A stretch of 16,215 nt of DNA from NCBI GenBank assembly GCA_041623895.1, contig JBFJVZ010000141.1:1-16215 (forward strand). Direction: 5' to 3'. Under the pieces are notes generated by a model. That model searched no databases, was not told the DNA's origin, and worked only from the letters and a program-made list of their open reading frames with translations. The first letter of the stretch is position 1; each line of letters begins with the position of its first letter. The position numbers and the translations under genes are program-made. Source of the DNA: JBFJVZ01 sp041623895 (GTDB taxonomy: Bacteria; Planctomycetota; Planctomycetia; Pirellulales; Pirellulaceae). Positions 13,215 to 16,215 of this stretch are shown here, one piece after another.

Positions 13215-16200
13215 ATGTCACGCTTTTTCATCTATCGGCCGATCTTCGCTTCCGTGATTTCGATCATTATCGTGATTGCTGGCATCGTCTCTTTCGGTGC
13301 CTTGCCGGTCGCCAAGTTTCCGCCGATCGCTCCGCCGACGGTTAGTGTCAGCGCCGTTTATCCCGGTGGTGATGCGCGGACCATCGCAGAGACGGTGGCA
13401 ACGCCGATTGAACAACAGGTCAACGGTGTCGAAGGCATGATCTACATGTCTTCCACCAGTGCCGATGACGGTACGTACAACTTGACCGTGACGTTCGAGG
13501 TCGGCACGGACATGGACATTGCGTCGGTGCTGGTGCAAAACCGCGTCGCCATTGCCGAGGCGCAATTGCCGTCAGAAGTTCGCGCGCAAGGCATTACCAC
13601 CAAAAAACGATCCACGCAAATCCTGCAGTTCATCGCGCTCACTGCCCAGGATGACAGTTACGACGATCTGTTTCTAAGCAACTATGCACTGACGATCAAA
13701 GATGAATTGAGCCGATTGGACGGCGTCGGCGAAGTGACCACTTTCGGTGCCGGCGATTACAGCATGCGTGTTTGGCTTGATCCACGGAAGTTAAAGCAGC
13801 GAGGACTGACAACCGCCGATGTAGTCAATGCGATCCGCGAACAGAATGTACAAGTTGCTGCCGGGCAAATCGGCGCCCCGCCGGCTCCCGCCGGCACAGC
13901 GTTTCAGTTCACCGTGAGTGCCCAAGGCCGATTGGCGGCCAAAGAGCAATTCGAAGAGATAATTGTTGCCACGGGCGAAGGCGGAAGATTGCTGAAAGTC
14001 AAGGATGTTGCCCGCGTCCAACTTGGCGGCAAGAGTTATACGTTCGATTCCAGGTTTAACGGCAAGCGATCCTCTTCCATCGCGATTTACCAGTTGCCCG
14101 GCGCCAATGCGATGACCACGGCACAGTTGGTGCGTGACAAGATGGAAGAACTGCGATCAAGTAGCAATTGGCCGGCAGGCGTTTCCTACTTGATTCCCTT
14201 CGATACGACCTTGTTTGTTGATGCTTCGATCAAGGAAGTCTACACCACGCTGCTCGTTGCGATCGCGCTGGTCGTACTGGTGATCTATGTCTTTCTGCAA
14301 GATTGGCGGTCGACGATTGTTCCGGTGGTGGCCATTCCGGTTTCGCTGGTCGGTACCTTTGCGATCATGAATCTGATCGGGTTTTCGATCAACATGCTTT
14401 CGCTGTTCGGAATTGTGTTAGCGATCGGCATCGTTGTTGACGATGCGATCGTGGTCGTGGAAAACACCACACGTCACCTGGCCGATGGTTTATCGGCCAA
14501 GGATGCGGCTGTCAAAGCGATGTCGGAAATCACCGGTCCGGTGATCGCTACTACGCTGGTGCTGTTGGCTGTTTTCGTACCCAGCGCATTCATGGGCGGG
14601 ATCACCGGCGAACTGTTCCGTCAGTTTGCCATGACGATTTCGGGTGCCGTCGTGATCAGCACGCTGAACGCGCTGACACTTAGCCCGGCCCTGTGCGGAA
14701 TTCTGCTGCGGCCGCCCAAAGAATCCTCCTTCATTGGGTTCCGTTTGTTCAATCGATCGTTCGATGGCGTGACGTCGGCTTACGCGCTGGTCATTCGCTG
14801 GTTCGTCCGGTTGGTGCTGGTCGTGCTCGTTGGTTACGTCAGCTTGGTGGCGGTTACGGGGTTCACGTTCAGCGCGCTACCAACGGGATTTGTGCCCGCC
14901 GAAGACCAGGGCTACTTGTTCGTGAACGTTCAATTGCCCGATTCAGCGTCGACGGAGCGGACCGTTGACGTGATGCAGCAGCTTGACGAAATCTATCCGC
15001 AGATACCGGGAGTTAGCAGCCGTCTTTCCATTGCCGGATATTCGCTGCTGGGAGGCTACGCGGGATCCAACCTGGGATTTTCGATCGTCATTTTGGATCC
15101 CTGGGACGAGCGGCAAGAGTCGGGAAAAAGCCTGCCGGAAATCATCACCGCGCTGCGGCAGCGATTCGGCAAAGTCCAAAGTGCCATCGTCTTTCCTTTC
15201 ACGCCGCCTCCGATCGACGGCCTGGGTAACGCCGGCGGATTCCAAATGGAATTGATGGATCAAGGTGCCGCTGGGTATCCACAATTGCAATCTGCTGCGG
15301 AGGATTTGGTCGCGGCGGGCAACGGGCAAAGTAATCTGACATCGCTGAACACAAGTTTTCGCGCTAACGCACCGCAATTGTTTGCCGACGTTGACCGAGT
15401 GAAGGCGAAAACGATGGACGTGCCGCTGGACAACGTGTTCGGTACCTTGCAAGCGTATTTAGGTTCGGCCTATGTCAATGATTTCACTTACAACAATCGC
15501 TCCTATCAAGTTCGCGTGCAGGCGGAAGCCGAATATCGCGCATCGGCGGATGACATTGCCAACCTGGATGTGCGTGATTCATCCGGCAGGATGGTGCCGC
15601 TCGGTTCGCTTGTCGATGTCCGTGATAACTTCGGGCCTTCGGTCGTGCGACGCTACAATTTGTATCCTAGCGCGCCGATCAACGGGTCGGCTGCGGCGGG
15701 CACCAGTTCTGGCGAGGCGTTGAAGTTGATGGAGCAGCTGGCCGATGCAAGAATGTCTCCAGGGTTTGGATATGCCTGGACTGGGATGTCATTCCAAGAA
15801 AAAGCAGCCGGCAGTGGACAAGCTGCAGTCTTTTTGTTGGCCATCGTGGCAGTGTTCCTGGTGCTGGCGGCACAGTACGAAAGTTGGACCAGCCCGGCTG
15901 CCGTGATTGCGGTCGTACCCTTGGCTGCGCTGGGTGTGGTGGCGGCACTTGTGTTGCGAGGTGCAGCCAATAACACTTACACCCAAATCGGAATCGTGTT
16001 GTTGGTCGCCCTGGCCAGTAAGAATGCGATCTTGATCGTGGAATTCGCAGCCGAAGAAAGACGCAAAGGAATATCGATTGGCGAAGCAGCGGTCAGTGCG
16101 GCAAGACTCCGGTTCCGTGCAATCCTGATGACCGCCTTTTCATCGATCCTTGGTTTTTGTCCTTTGTTGTTCGCCAGTGGTGCTGGAGCGGCAAGCCGTC

Positions 16201-16215
16201 AAGCAGTGGGCAACG
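13215..16215 (+). CDS. RND efflux permease, AcrB/HAE1 type, cut at the right window edge
   Basis: A proton-driven inner-membrane exporter. The frame is open from the ATG at 13215 to the window end, giving 1000 residues. AcrB-type proteins are about 1030-1050 aa, so only the last transmembrane region is missing. The first helix follows MSRFFIYRPIFASVISI. Porter-domain hallmarks include VYPGGDARTIAETVATPIEQ and GVGEVTTFG. Proton-relay residues are intact: D409/D410 in GIVVDDAIVVVEN, K936 in ASKNAILIVEF and R968 in RFRAILM, corresponding to AcrB D407/D408, K940 and R971. FVPSAFMGGITGELFRQF is also typical of the HAE-1 group, which exports hydrophobic and amphiphilic compounds. It is co-transcribed with the adaptor gene. 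No TolC-like gene is visible; it may lie downstream or elsewhere. No local regulator gene is seen. Confidence 0.95.
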   Translation, partial: MSRFFIYRPIFASVISIIIVIAGIVSFGALPVAKFPPIAPPTVSVSAVYPGGDARTIAETVATPIEQQVNGVEGMIYMSSTSADDGTYNLTVTFEVGTDMDIASVLVQNRVAIAEAQLPSEVRAQGITTKKRSTQILQFIALTAQDDSYDDLFLSNYALTIKDELSRLDGVGEVTTFGAGDYSMRVWLDPRKLKQRGLTTADVVNAIREQNVQVAAGQIGAPPAPAGTAFQFTVSAQGRLAAKEQFEEIIVATGEGGRLLKVKDVARVQLGGKSYTFDSRFNGKRSSSIAIYQLPGANAMTTAQLVRDKMEELRSSSNWPAGVSYLIPFDTTLFVDASIKEVYTTLLVAIALVVLVIYVFLQDWRSTIVPVVAIPVSLVGTFAIMNLIGFSINMLSLFGIVLAIGIVVDDAIVVVENTTRHLADGLSAKDAAVKAMSEITGPVIATTLVLLAVFVPSAFMGGITGELFRQFAMTISGAVVISTLNALTLSPALCGILLRPPKESSFIGFRLFNRSFDGVTSAYALVIRWFVRLVLVVLVGYVSLVAVTGFTFSALPTGFVPAEDQGYLFVNVQLPDSASTERTVDVMQQLDEIYPQIPGVSSRLSIAGYSLLGGYAGSNLGFSIVILDPWDERQESGKSLPEIITALRQRFGKVQSAIVFPFTPPPIDGLGNAGGFQMELMDQGAAGYPQLQSAAEDLVAAGNGQSNLTSLNTSFRANAPQLFADVDRVKAKTMDVPLDNVFGTLQAYLGSAYVNDFTYNNRSYQVRVQAEAEYRASADDIANLDVRDSSGRMVPLGSLVDVRDNFGPSVVRRYNLYPSAPINGSAAAGTSSGEALKLMEQLADARMSPGFGYAWTGMSFQEKAAGSGQAAVFLLAIVAVFLVLAAQYESWTSPAAVIAVVPLAALGVVAALVLRGAANNTYTQIGIVLLVALASKNAILIVEFAAEERRKGISIGEAAVSAARLRFRAILMTAFSSILGFCPLLFASGAGAASRQAVGN

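Noticed and set aside
14943..15452. 169-residue minus-strand open frame
   Set aside because: Antisense to the intact RND permease frame, which carries all family motifs through this region.
1..16215. CRISPR array, tRNA, rRNA or complete IS element
   Set aside because: No regularly spaced repeats, no cloverleaf-like sequences, no rRNA-like blocks and no transposase gene were seen on either strand. I could not run covariance models, so a divergent small RNA could be missed.

Overview
The window looks like a stretch of ordinary chromosome from a planctomycete, probably of the Pirellula/Rhodopirellula type. This is an inference from gene content. The clues are an exported PQQ-like beta-propeller protein opening with a GDWTQFRGP-type motif, a Tat-exported sugar isomerase-like protein, an ExeA-like ATPase outside any secretion locus, several exported proteins of no recognisable family, few clear Shine-Dalgarno sites, and short GC-rich palindromic repeats between genes. 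No rRNA, tRNA, CRISPR array, phage or complete insertion sequence was seen.

Left part (1-5149). Bases 1-245 hold only repeat fragments. rlmN (23S rRNA A2503 methyltransferase) runs leftward. Divergent from it, an M20-family PepT-like peptidase overlaps a small BFD-like [2Fe-2S] protein by 8 bases, so the two are probably translationally coupled. A promoter-like sequence then precedes an exported beta-propeller protein. This converges on an ExeA-like AAA protein whose Walker A lysine is replaced by methionine.

Middle (5161-9768). rsmE (16S rRNA U1498 methyltransferase) ends inside a 22-bp tandem repeat that appears to have grown from the gene's own last codons. A 71-aa cysteine-containing protein follows. 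On the minus strand three genes for exported proteins lie in a row and may be co-transcribed: a 512-aa unknown, a 225-aa unknown with an internal duplication, and a Tat-exported xylose-isomerase-like TIM barrel.

Right part (9769-16215). An AI-2E/PerM-family membrane protein and a small K+-channel-like protein point rightward. A 304-bp MITE-like element with terminal inverted repeats carries two nested GC-rich hairpins. It sits about 50-65 bp upstream of an RND efflux pair: a membrane-fusion lipoprotein, then an AcrB-type permease cut by the window edge after about 1000 residues. No outer-membrane channel gene is visible.

I see no convincing new multi-gene system. The points most worth following are the MITE-like element, the ExeA-like protein with degenerate nucleotide-binding motifs, the repeat seeded by the rsmE 3' end, and the unrecognised exported and cysteine-rich proteins.
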